The translations under genes were made by a program, and so were the position numbers. From positions 1-34,718 of the forward strand of contig SLPX01000320.1 of NCBI GenBank assembly GCA_007131745.1: a DNA stretch of 34,718 bases. Direction: 5' to 3'. Of the stretch, positions 17,901 through 25,021 are shown piece by piece (the stretch's first letter is position 1; each line of letters opens with the position of its first letter). The stretch comes from Myxococcales bacterium. GTDB taxonomy: Bacteria > Myxococcota > Polyangia > HGW-17 > SLPX01. The notes under the pieces were generated by a model. The model searched no databases and was not told the DNA's origin. It saw only the letters and a list, made by a program, of their open reading frames with translations.

Positions 17901-18503
17901 CGTCGTGGAAACGATCGCCGCAATGCCTTGGTTCACTCCATCGGCGGTTGTGAATTCATGCTCTGGTACCCCTGGGTTTATCTCCACGAATGGGTGCGCG
18001 GAGTAAAGACTTACACCCGGTCGGGAATTCTCCTGGATGCGACATATTACGGAAGCCCGATTGAGACACGCTATCGGACCCGGGGTGCGGTACTTGCATT
18101 TCACAATTCGAAAAACACCGTTTCGCTGGAAGTGCTTCACAGCTTGACGCATGTTTTTCGTCACGTTCTGCCCGCGTTTGTCCGCCATGATTCGTTTGAT
18201 ATGGATATTTCCTACATGGAGTCATTCGGCCCCGAGTCCTTGCCGGCTATAGCCTTCCTGGACCGTCACCCCGGGGACGCCGGTTTTGCGCGTTCCGTAA
18301 CTACCGAGGTTTTCAAACACCTTTGTTATTGGAGTTACCGCCTTGTAGCTGATTGTCCGGCAAAATGTGAAAGCCCTTGGGGTTGTTATCATTGCCTGAG
18401 AACTACGACCTGCAATGCTTCGCACGGCGAAGAAGAAACTCGTTTGGACAAGGAATCCACATTGGCCATTCTGACCGAATTGCTGGGCGGCTTTGTGCGT
18501 TGA
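14904..18503 (+). CDS. Polytopic membrane protein fused to a degenerate DUF1998/MrfA-like helicase
   Basis: A 1199-aa protein. Four hydrophobic regions (about 24-42, 59-83, 121-147 and 212-244) form a membrane domain, followed by a charged linker. From about 335 the order of segments follows MrfA/YprA-type superfamily 2 helicases: an AHQ-like motif, a P-loop position, motif Ia (YICPTKSDAALRHETF), motif II, motif III and a long second half. The P-loop reads APLSGRTT, so the essential Lys is Arg360. The DEAH box reads LSID (463-466). Motif III reads FATAVPYSGD. ATP hydrolysis is thus unlikely. An acidic insert lies at about 690-750. The DUF1998-like end keeps the zinc ligands: Cys1151, 1155, 1161, 1164 and 1170, followed by a Leu-Asp-Lys. 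The start overlaps the previous stop (ATGA) and has AAGGAG upstream. Active relatives act on DNA; here a nucleic-acid-binding or scaffold pseudo-helicase at the membrane is inferred. No clear terminator was seen downstream. Confidence 0.8.
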   Translation: MMFFTLLASSADAATCLMDRWREALSVVVFAVLISLLCGVVRRSARKHMERRVKEVSFGGLFLATSLLLFILYLFAATIVHFVSGKSFEAFFFSLAGVGSIAPQMLGCLGSAGTDLWAGATPLYFPILYVSLHGIFILVLFLMLWGMVGFRRAFGPVNKNNDTKGPGKAGGFNETEAGLLAPVLGPVFQAFGCWADLRCIELRYEKYGKTLSIVLTFFKWICLPAAFLGTLPPSLWILAALVINNYKNNLKTPPAAEGEKKEQAKEGLKEEEEQKAVSVADVINAVRESESSFEIHSVGAEESSPAQLASSQLLSEGPAMALISEKLGFKNSLYAHQEACASHLRNRESVLLATAPLSGRTTIADLLALDRVLTFGESVLYICPTKSDAALRHETFKKIACKANWDWNLYYYDLANEGSKRLELQMRQPHVLFLTFEDLHEQLLPNARDWEFFLRSLGLVIALSIDLYTGAAGANLYRLSRRFARVVKRYGAEPLYFATAVPYSGDIRAFAERLLGVGLVYVGPGTDTAPGPGREILTCRPLPCTDNVVSAGDDIPVAVAIAGKVIGLGYRAELFGFENVLTRDEMDRLGEVLLEHGSAIFRSEKTGVAAGAGASAPGRKAEVVIARAGADSAGLMLELTRHFGADLVEVSKKLKTRGVLKSDSEPGAKGFSAMDTVLGLDRDMFEHSDGTTREKGSAHTSEAVSEKDAMEENSEEKNDFSEELFVDSEVLGETAPTEDVHFSEATAATIILPDEDVFVNLLLSRDLIGVENKHPYLRLGCESVTNPENEFARRKNLLCAMAEASWSRDELYYEFGRDLVNEELESMDADGRLLSSARREIDESTGAARVVEYLHYVGHPLPHKTTSMKNVTPDHLVVMDRHTRMELATVDRVRGLSDMYPGRVFHSGSRRYRVCNPEDQVGFDDGFIYADPHERRVVTAKIRELVFEPASMERRKRKRRREDRWPGYEEIRRSRMSSSDGSLSAEMGGKEDELQAADFRRGNDRRNALVHSIGGCEFMLWYPWVYLHEWVRGVKTYTRSGILLDATYYGSPIETRYRTRGAVLAFHNSKNTVSLEVLHSLTHVFRHVLPAFVRHDSFDMDISYMESFGPESLPAIAFLDRHPGDAGFARSVTTEVFKHLCYWSYRLVADCPAKCESPWGCYHCLRTTTCNASHGEEETRLDKESTLAILTELLGGFVR

Positions 18504-18561
18504 TCCCCTGAAATCGGTTAAGCAAAGTTTTCTATTTCTATCAGATCGCAATCCAACCTGA

Positions 18562-19155
18562 TCAAGTTTTTCCAAAACCGGGATACAATTCTTGGAGACA
18601 TTCTTTGCAGACGGCGTGGGAAAAATCTATGCCGAAGCGGTCTCCGAAATAGCTTTCAAAATACTCCCATGTTCCGTCCGGAAGCCTTATTTTTTTGCAT
18701 TCAGCGCATATTGAAACAAGGTCATCTAAGGGTTCGAGATCCGTGAAATCTTCGATCATCAGCAAAACCCTGGTGTTTCCTTCGAATTGGAAAGGAGCGG
18801 CCGAAACGAAAAGGGTTTTTTCCTGCGGTTTTCCATCAATCAAAGCAGCGAATGTCACTTTTTTTTGACAGAGATCCGTTTTCTCGATGCATTGCTTTAT
18901 GATGGACCGGATAAAGCAGGAATCGCAGGCCTCACTTCCCAAGCATTTTCCTCCGCCTTCTGCATAGTTTAGGCAATTCAGTAAACCGCCTCCCTGGATG
19001 TTTGGTTCTTTGATCGAGGAGGTTCCGTTCCTGGCACGGATATTCATCCCGTAGACCTTGAAGTCCTTGTCACAGACAAACACCTGCCCCGGCATGGCGT
19101 CGAGTACCTTGTTCAGCAATTCGCTTGTAGCACGGGTGGAAACTGCTGTGTGCAT
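18562..19155 (-). CDS. PAS domain protein with C-terminal four-Cys motif
   Basis: A 197-aa cytosolic protein. Residues about 8-140 form a PAS domain (AMPGQVFVCDKDFKVYGMN at the start, FEGNTRVLLMIEDFTD at the end) with several Cys residues in the middle. Residues about 147-192 match a small module often appended to PAS or receiver proteins: SICAECKKIRLPDGTWEY, an aromatic and acidic middle, then FSHAVCKECLQELYP. Cys150, Cys153, Cys183 and Cys186 are spaced to bind a metal such as zinc. No kinase, cyclase or DNA-binding domain is present, so it probably passes a signal by protein contact. The ATG at 19155 has AAGGA five bases upstream. It converges with the pseudo-helicase gene, with only 58 bp between them. 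The ligand is unknown. Confidence 0.8.
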   Translation of the reverse strand: MHTAVSTRATSELLNKVLDAMPGQVFVCDKDFKVYGMNIRARNGTSSIKEPNIQGGGLLNCLNYAEGGGKCLGSEACDSCFIRSIIKQCIEKTDLCQKKVTFAALIDGKPQEKTLFVSAAPFQFEGNTRVLLMIEDFTDLEPLDDLVSICAECKKIRLPDGTWEYFESYFGDRFGIDFSHAVCKECLQELYPGFGKT

Positions 19156-19363
19156 GATATTCCTTTCACCGTCAAAGAGACGATCGCACCTTTTCTCTCA
19201 AAAGGAAAAAATGCCAAAATACTCAAGCAAGATCGTGTACTATCTAGATCCTGTCTCATTTATCAAAGAGGTCAACTGAAAGTTTTATTCCCCGGTATGT
19301 TCTTCCGAATAAAGTATGTTCGGCAGGATGTTTTGTGGAGGAAAAGGAATCTGTCCGGCGGCC

Positions 19364-19792
19364 CTATTCTTCGGCCAACAGAGCTATGCGTTTTACGAGT
19401 GAGATCAGGCTATCTTTTGTTTCATCGTCCAGGTTTACGAATTCGATTCCCATGCCGTTCTGGCTGTAATCCGGGTTGTCTCCCGTGACCTTGTTGGCCC
19501 ATGCAACGACACCTTCAACTTCTATCGGAGTTTCGCTGTGAGGAGGCGTAAACCTTAGGTTCAGAGTGGTGTTTACCGCAGAGGGTTCATCGGTTCGAAT
19601 GAAGATTCCGAGCGAACTGATGTTCGTAATGCTTGCAGACCTGGTCATCAGGAAGTTGTCTTCCCGAGCATAATCTACGTCGAGATTCACCGTTATCCTG
19701 CGGGCCATTCTTCGATCAGCGCCCTTGGGTTCGGCTTTTTTCCCGTTGGCGACCATTTTGGAATTCTTTCTCCTGTTTTGTTTTTCCGGCAC
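19364..19792 (-). CDS. PilZ domain protein (TIGR02266-like)
   Basis: A 142-aa protein with a basic, disordered N-terminus of about 25 residues and then a PilZ domain. The c-di-GMP binding elements are visible: an RxxxR at Arg27/Arg28 to Arg31/Arg32, and Asn57-x-Ser59-x-x-Gly62 in TNISSLGIF. The rest (VEGVVAWANKV, NGMGIEFVNLDDE) is typical of the PilZ-like family expanded in Myxococcus. The start is GTG at 19792, supported by AGGAG six bases upstream; a later ATG at 19756 is possible but less well placed. It is transcribed in the same direction as the PAS gene, 208 bp apart. That gap holds no recognised gene. A role as a c-di-GMP effector for motility or envelope functions is inferred from the family. 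Confidence 0.85.
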   Translation of the reverse strand: MPEKQNRRKNSKMVANGKKAEPKGADRRMARRITVNLDVDYAREDNFLMTRSASITNISSLGIFIRTDEPSAVNTTLNLRFTPPHSETPIEVEGVVAWANKVTGDNPDYSQNGMGIEFVNLDDETKDSLISLVKRIALLAEE

Positions 19793-19868
19793 GGCTGTCT
19801 CCTGGATGCTCTTGTGTCGGTTCCTTTCTTATGGCTCTGTTCTGCTCATAACACTCGAAAAAGATCTC

Positions 19869-19895
19869 AACAACCAAAAAAAACAACCAAAAAAA
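19869..19895. repeat. Short direct repeat of AACAACC plus A-run
   Basis: Two adjacent copies of AACAACC followed by seven or eight A lie in the divergent gap between the PilZ and S9 peptidase genes. They may mark an A-tract promoter region; no function is shown. Confidence 0.35.
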
Positions 19896-19987
19896 CTTCC
19901 CCGAAAAGCTTCACTTAAACTGAGGAGAGATTGTGGTATATTCCGCCTCGATTGTTTTTTGATTTTAACAGATGGAGGTCAGTAGGT

Positions 19988-22063
19988 ATGTTTCAGTTCT
20001 CTAATTTCCGGCGTCTAAGGTCAGTTGTGTTTTTCGTGCCCGGAATCTGTCTTCTGCTTTTGAGTTTTGCCGCCCAGGCGAAGAAGCCGATGTCCGCCGA
20101 AGATCTTGTAAAGGTCCGCGCCGTGCAGGATCCTCGAATTTCGCCGGACGGAAAGTGGGTGGTTTTTACCGTTACGAGCCAGGATGCTGAAAAGAATGAA
20201 AGCGAATCGAGATTGTTTGTAGCGCCGATGTCAGGGGGCGAAGCGCGTCGGATTACGAGCAGCGACGGCTCGGAACACTCCCCCCGCTGGTCGCCCGACG
20301 GGACACGGTTGGCGTTTATTTCGACCAGAGGAGGACACGGATCCCAGTTGTGGATTATGAATTTCAGGGGAGGCGGGGAGGCGCAGAAAGTGACCTCGGT
20401 CGCCACCGGGGTGAGTTCCCCGGTCTGGAGACCCGACGGTGAGAGATTGGCCTTTGTATCCAGGGTGTTTCCCGAATGTAAGGACGAGAAATGCAATGAA
20501 AGAATACTGGAGGAACGTAAAAAAAGCGGAATTCAGGCCGAAATCTACGACGGGTTGCTTTATCGCCACTGGAACCACTGGAGACACGGCCGCGTAAAAC
20601 ATATTCTGGATGTGGACGCAAAGGGTGGAATTAGCAGGGATCTGACGCCGGGTAGTATCGATGCTCCGCCTCTTGCGCTGGGATCCGCGCATGATTTCCA
20701 CTATTCCCCCGATGGAAAAGAACTCGCGTATGTGATGAATACCGACAAGATGGTTGCCATCAGTACAAACAACGATGTCTTCATCATGAACGCTGATGGC
20801 TCCAAGTCCCGGCGTATCACAAAAAATCGTGCTAATGACAACAGCCCTCATTTCAGCCCGGACGGCCGCTACCTTGCCTATCGAGCCATGCAGCGTCCGG
20901 GGTACGAGTCGGATCGTTACCGAATAATTCTGCTTGATCGGAAAACAGGATCCCGTCGGGTGCTTACCCAAACTTTTGACAGATCGATAGGCGAGATGGC
21001 CTGGTCGCCTGATTCCACCCGGATATTTTTCACGGCCGCGGACAGGGGTTACTATCCGATTTTTTCCGTGCCGGTTAAAGGCGGGTCGATTGAAACCGTT
21101 TTGGACAAGGTGACAGCGCGCAACCTGCAGGTCAGCCCGGACGGCCGTACTCTCGTGTTCGTGGGCCAAGCGGCCAACAGCCCCAATGAAATCTATCGTT
21201 ACGATTTGGCCGGTCGCCGTAAAACAAGGCTGACCGAATTCAATACCTGGCTTGCGGAAACCAGGGACATGGGAAAACTTGATTCATTCTGGTTCAAGGG
21301 GGCCGGCGGAGCGCGGGTTCATGCATTTCTTTTGTGGCCTCCGGAATCCAGTGTAAAGGCCGGAAAGAAAATACCCCTTGTGAACCTGATTCACGGCGGT
21401 CCTCAGGGGATGTTCGGCGACTCTTTTCACCCGAGATGGAATGTACAGATGTTTGCGGCCCCGGGATACGCTGTCTTGATGGTCAATTTTCACGGTTCGG
21501 TTGGCTACGGCCAGGCGTTCACTGATTCCATACAAGGCGACTGGGGCGGGAAACCTTATCAAGACGTCATGAGAGGCATGGAAGCCGCCCTGAAAAAATA
21601 TCCCCGTCTCGACGGTTCCCGGGTCGCGGCTGCGGGAGCCTCCTACGGCGGCTACCTTGTGAACTGGATCGGCGGCCAAACGGACCGGTTCAATTGCCTT
21701 ATAAGCCACGCTGGAGTTTATGACCTGGTTTCCATGTACGGAGCGACCGAAGAACTCTGGTTCACCGAATGGGAGTTTAAGGGAACCCCGTGGGGCAAAA
21801 CGAGGGAAAGCCAGTACCAGCATTTTTCCCCTTCATACCACGTTCAGAACTGGGTTACTCCTACTCTGGTCATTCACGGCCAGCACGACTACAGGGTTCC
21901 GGTGACCCAAGGCATGCAGCTTTTTACGGCGCTTCAAAGGCGAAAGATTCCTTCCCGTTTTCTGTATTTTCCCGATGAAGACCACTTTGTGCAGAAACCC
22001 AAAAACCGACTCTTGTGGTGGAACACGGTTTACGACTGGTTTGAACGTTACTTGAAGAAATAG
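19988..22063 (+). CDS. Exported S9 family prolyl oligopeptidase-like peptidase
   Basis: A 691-aa serine peptidase. The ATG at 19988 is preferred over an in-frame ATG at 19931 because GATGGAGGT lies just upstream and it begins a clean signal peptide: a basic start (FRRLRS), a hydrophobic core and AQA cleavage. Residues about 35-420 form a TolB/PD40 beta-propeller with repeated ISPDGKW, WSPDG and FSPDG blades. The C-terminal alpha/beta hydrolase domain carries the catalytic triad: Ser552 in GASYGGY, Asp634 in GQHDYRVP and His666 in DEDHF. The HGGPQG motif before the nucleophile contributes to the oxyanion hole. This is the arrangement of dipeptidyl-peptidase 5 and acylaminoacyl-peptidase relatives, which cleave short peptides in the periplasm. 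Length is normal for the family. The GT2 gene follows 48 bp downstream but need not be functionally linked. Confidence 0.92.
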   Translation: MFQFSNFRRLRSVVFFVPGICLLLLSFAAQAKKPMSAEDLVKVRAVQDPRISPDGKWVVFTVTSQDAEKNESESRLFVAPMSGGEARRITSSDGSEHSPRWSPDGTRLAFISTRGGHGSQLWIMNFRGGGEAQKVTSVATGVSSPVWRPDGERLAFVSRVFPECKDEKCNERILEERKKSGIQAEIYDGLLYRHWNHWRHGRVKHILDVDAKGGISRDLTPGSIDAPPLALGSAHDFHYSPDGKELAYVMNTDKMVAISTNNDVFIMNADGSKSRRITKNRANDNSPHFSPDGRYLAYRAMQRPGYESDRYRIILLDRKTGSRRVLTQTFDRSIGEMAWSPDSTRIFFTAADRGYYPIFSVPVKGGSIETVLDKVTARNLQVSPDGRTLVFVGQAANSPNEIYRYDLAGRRKTRLTEFNTWLAETRDMGKLDSFWFKGAGGARVHAFLLWPPESSVKAGKKIPLVNLIHGGPQGMFGDSFHPRWNVQMFAAPGYAVLMVNFHGSVGYGQAFTDSIQGDWGGKPYQDVMRGMEAALKKYPRLDGSRVAAAGASYGGYLVNWIGGQTDRFNCLISHAGVYDLVSMYGATEELWFTEWEFKGTPWGKTRESQYQHFSPSYHVQNWVTPTLVIHGQHDYRVPVTQGMQLFTALQRRKIPSRFLYFPDEDHFVQKPKNRLLWWNTVYDWFERYLKK

Positions 22064-22111
22064 TTTTTTCCGTGTTTCCCCGGTTGTGTGAAACAATAGC
22101 CCGGAACTTTT

Positions 22112-23197
22112 ATGGAGAAAAAGCGCGATTTCAGACCATGCAGTGTACATGGAAAGAACAGGACGGAACTGGAGGACTTCGCGGATCTGTACGAACCCGG
22201 CCTGGTTTCCATCATTGTTCCTTGTTACAACGCCGAACAATTCATTCGAGCTTGCATTGAAAGCGCTTTGTCCCAGACATGGAGAAACACGGAGATCATT
22301 GTTATCGACGATGGTTCCACAGATCGCAGCCTCGAAATAATTGAATCCTTCAATGAAATAATAAGGGTGATCAGGAAAAAGAAGAACCGGGGAGCATCAG
22401 CCGCGAGAAACGATGGATTGGCCGAAGCACGGGGTGAGTTCATTCAGTTTCTGGACGCGGACGATTTGCTGCCTGTTGATTCGGTCCGGATCCGGTTGGA
22501 TGAAATGGACAGTTCTCAAAATGCTGTGTTCGGGGATGAAATAGACATCGATGAAAACGGTTTGTCGATCGCACGCTTTAAGGGACACGCCCCCTCGCAC
22601 CATGACCCAGGGTGTTGGGCGGCTGAAACCGCGGCGTATGTGGTGGAGAACAATATCAGAACCCCTTTGCCCATACACCGCCGCAGGCTGCTGTACACTA
22701 TCGGTGGTTTTGATGAAACGCTATCCAGGGGTCAAGAAACAGACCTTCATTTGAGGCTTGCACTCAAGGGGCATCGGTTCAAGCACATTGGTTGCATAGT
22801 TTCCTATCGCAGGCATCACCAATCGACCACACGGCTGGGCAATATCGACTGGATGCGAAAGGATCCTCATCGTTACCAAAACCTGGCGAACCACTGGCTG
22901 TCCCTCGCAAAAAACAACGCCGAGCCTATCGACTGCAGGTTGCTTGAAAATGTCTTGGCCCGCCTCCTCTATGGCAAGGCGAACGAAGCCATCCTGGCGG
23001 GATATCCCCGAATAGGAACTTCTTATCTTTCAGCTCTCGAAAAGATCCAACCCGGTTTCAAGCCTGCGGGACTTGCGGGGTGCATTGAAACCTTGTTCGG
23101 AAGACCTCGCTCCATGCAGTACATCAGGCAGAAAATGAAACTTCTGCGATTCCTCCAGGTGTTAAAGAAACAGGTCCCTTCCAAACGACCCCCTTGA
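22112..23197 (+). CDS. Glycosyltransferase family 2
   Basis: A 361-aa GT-A fold glycosyltransferase. The N-terminal domain has VSIIVPCYNAEQFI, nucleotide-sugar residues Asp66-Asp67-Gly68-Ser69, the conserved NRGASAARNDGL strand, and the metal-binding Asp115-Ala-Asp117-Asp118. Later, GGFDETLSRGQETDLHLRL supplies the ED-like catalytic region, and the C-terminal 120 residues are basic and helical. No transmembrane segment is seen, so it should be cytosolic or peripheral. It probably transfers a sugar in polysaccharide or glycoprotein synthesis, but the substrate cannot be read from sequence. The ribosome site before the ATG at 22112 is poor and an in-frame ATG at 22139 is an alternative. A short stretch resembling this gene recurs at about 26190. 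Confidence 0.88.
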   Translation: MEKKRDFRPCSVHGKNRTELEDFADLYEPGLVSIIVPCYNAEQFIRACIESALSQTWRNTEIIVIDDGSTDRSLEIIESFNEIIRVIRKKKNRGASAARNDGLAEARGEFIQFLDADDLLPVDSVRIRLDEMDSSQNAVFGDEIDIDENGLSIARFKGHAPSHHDPGCWAAETAAYVVENNIRTPLPIHRRRLLYTIGGFDETLSRGQETDLHLRLALKGHRFKHIGCIVSYRRHHQSTTRLGNIDWMRKDPHRYQNLANHWLSLAKNNAEPIDCRLLENVLARLLYGKANEAILAGYPRIGTSYLSALEKIQPGFKPAGLAGCIETLFGRPRSMQYIRQKMKLLRFLQVLKKQVPSKRPP

Positions 23198-23527
23198 TAT
23201 GTTTGCGGGCGCGTTCTCAGAAAATACGACTTTTCGATCACTCCGGCAGACATGGGGTTCAGAAATCTGAAACAGACACGCTGGTTCTTCTTGTTTGAAC
23301 CCGGATTAAGAAGCGCCGAAAAAAAACCATCTGATTTATCCCTGAAACAAAACACAAAAGGGCGAAGCGAAATCCAACATCGTCTTTCCTGAAGAGACAA
23401 TTCAATGCCCCCTCACGCAATCGTCTGTGGCATGAGCATTGCATGCTGGAAACACAGGCATTTACTCAATAAAGTGAAAAAAATGATTTGCCCAGTCCAA
23501 GAAATATCAATCAGGAGGTTTTTAAAA
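23198..23527. other. Intergenic region without recognised gene
   Basis: A 330-bp gap between the glycosyltransferase and lipoprotein genes. Open frames here lack ribosome sites and protein-like composition. Only the AGGAGG ribosome site at 23513-23518 is clear, placed 9 bases before the ATG at 23528. Confidence 0.5.
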
Positions 23528-24715
23528 ATGAAATACTATTTGCGTTTTAGTTTGGTCCTTTTACTTTCGGTTTTTTTGATTGCTTGCGGCGATGATGACA
23601 ATGGTGACGATTTGAAATGTGATCCGCCATGTGAAGCATCGGAGTGCGAGGAATGCGTGGAGGGCGAGTGCGTGTCCAGGTGCGAAGGGGATCAGGTTTG
23701 TGTTGACGGTGTTTGTGTGGATCCGGTGGAAGATTGTGATCCGCCTTGTGAAGCTGCTGAGTGCGAAGAATGCGTCGAGGGCGAGTGCGTGTCAAAGTGC
23801 GAAGGGGATCAGGTTTGTGATGACGGAGTGTGCAGAGATCCTGAAGAAGAATATGCTCCCTTTGTAGTCGGGCATTGGGAAGGCACTGCCTTGGTGCCGG
23901 AGGGTGATTTTCTCCAGCCCGGGACTTTTCCGGTCGACATGTACATCATGCAATCCGGTAAACATCTGAGAGGTTTTATTGATCTGCACCAGGATGCAGG
24001 GTTTATGGCCGAGGCGTTCGCGTACAACTTTAGTGGTGAGATCGATGAGGACGGCCTGGTGGTATTGCATCTGACAGACCGCATGTGCGGCGCGGGCGAC
24101 CCGGACGGTCTCTGTTATCCCCATCTTCCGATGCTTTCGCATGTTTTCACCATGAAAGGCGGTTTGACGGAGGGGGATTTTGTTTTTGATTCTGTTTCTG
24201 CAGAACCGGATTTAGGTTATCAGCCTGATTTGCCTTTCGAGAACATGCATTTGAGCTTTAACGATTCTCTCGAAGCAGAAGAGACTGTTTTCGAAGGCGC
24301 GTGGACCGGTTATTGCCGAATGACCACGAGCGTTGTGTATCCACTGCCGTTGCCCATGTACGGAAACAACGAAATGGTGATTTCCAAAACAGGCGAAACC
24401 TATACCATGGTCTCGTTCACGAACGAGGGGATAAATATTGTTCCGGACTTTAATGACATCATTCTTCCCGAAACGCTTGTATTCGACCCGGCCCGAAAGC
24501 GTTTTGCTTTTATTCAACTGAATTCGGTTTACGCGAGTTGGTTGTACGCGGGAGTCATGCAACGAGGGCACTTGTCGGTGCTCCTTTCGTTCAATAATTT
24601 CGATGATCCTTACTACGACTATCTCGGAGGACAGGAAACCCCGCCTGATCCAACGATCATCTCCACGTTGGACATGGTCGGTGTCTGCAATTTCATCAAT
24701 CCGATCGATGGTTGA
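23528..24715 (+). CDS. Lipoprotein with duplicated Cys-rich module
   Basis: A 395-aa predicted lipoprotein. The ATG at 23528 is chosen because it has AGGAGG upstream and begins a textbook lipoprotein signal (basic start, hydrophobic core, LIAC lipobox); 41 upstream in-frame codons are excluded. After an Asp-rich spacer come two near-identical 39-residue Cys-rich modules (residues 31-69 and 70-108). Each contains eight Cys in the pattern CDPPCEA, CEECVEGECV, CEGDQVC and GVC, like the small disulfide-knotted repeats of deltaproteobacterial surface proteins. The remaining 285 residues form a beta-rich domain with no recognised family (WEGTALVPEGDF near its start, WTGYCRMTT in the middle). It is probably surface-exposed on the outer membrane. 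Function is unknown. Confidence 0.82.
   Translation: MKYYLRFSLVLLLSVFLIACGDDDNGDDLKCDPPCEASECEECVEGECVSRCEGDQVCVDGVCVDPVEDCDPPCEAAECEECVEGECVSKCEGDQVCDDGVCRDPEEEYAPFVVGHWEGTALVPEGDFLQPGTFPVDMYIMQSGKHLRGFIDLHQDAGFMAEAFAYNFSGEIDEDGLVVLHLTDRMCGAGDPDGLCYPHLPMLSHVFTMKGGLTEGDFVFDSVSAEPDLGYQPDLPFENMHLSFNDSLEAEETVFEGAWTGYCRMTTSVVYPLPLPMYGNNEMVISKTGETYTMVSFTNEGINIVPDFNDIILPETLVFDPARKRFAFIQLNSVYASWLYAGVMQRGHLSVLLSFNNFDDPYYDYLGGQETPPDPTIISTLDMVGVCNFINPIDG
23618..23851 (+). repeat. Tandem 117-bp coding duplication
   Basis: Two adjacent 117-bp units (23618-23734 and 23735-23851) encode the Cys-rich modules. Differences are mostly silent or conservative, so the duplication is fairly recent or maintained by selection. 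Confidence 0.85.
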
Positions 24716-24744
24716 TCGGTCCACGAAGAATTCAATCGTTTGCT

Positions 24745-24987
24745 CTAAAGTCTCCCCTGTATTCTCGAAAATTCAAGGTCTTTTGCCTTGGCGTGAGCTG
24801 CTATACATAGATCATTGTTGCTAATCGTCCTACCATTCAACTTCGGGGATGCGCGGATGGTTTCATAAGCTTTGCCCGCATTTTTTGGTAGTTGCAAAAC
24901 AGGAAAACGAGCAACTTGCACTCTTGCAACACCTGAATGTTTTTTGGTATAACAAAATTGACTCATGAGTAATTTTGGTTTATGCAA
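24745..24987 (-). pseudogene. Decayed VapC-like PIN toxin remnant
   Basis: The minus strand encodes an 80-aa frame whose C-terminal half matches the end of VapC toxins: an AYETIRA helix, then GRTISNNDLCIAAHAKAK, then LEFSRIQGRL. In VapC the usual order is GxPIGxNDLxIAAHAL, a TLVTNN strand carrying a catalytic acidic neighbourhood, and EFxRVPGL. Here the TLVTNN segment is missing and the N-terminal half with the first active-site Asp is absent. No vapB is found beside it. It is called a pseudogene because the core active site cannot form. It overlaps the promoter region of the DUF4143 gene. Confidence 0.55.
24958..24986 (+). promoter_or_regulatory. Possible promoter and palindrome upstream of the DUF4143 gene
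   Basis: TTGACT (24958-24963) is followed after 17 bp by TATGCA (24981-24986), a weak -10. A perfect 10-bp palindrome, ACTCATGAGT (24961-24970), overlaps the -35 and could be an operator. The call is tentative. Confidence 0.25.
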
Positions 24988-25021
24988 AATAAACTAACGT
25001 AGAATTCAACGGAGAATTTGC

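Noticed and set aside
18504..18561. ATCAG/CTGAT stem before a T-rich stretch as terminator of the tubulin operon
   Set aside because: The stem is only 5 bp with a long loop; too weak to claim.
20231..21169. Minus-strand 312-codon frame opposite the S9 peptidase
   Set aside because: The peptidase has a full catalytic triad and propeller repeats in the sense frame, so this is a shadow.
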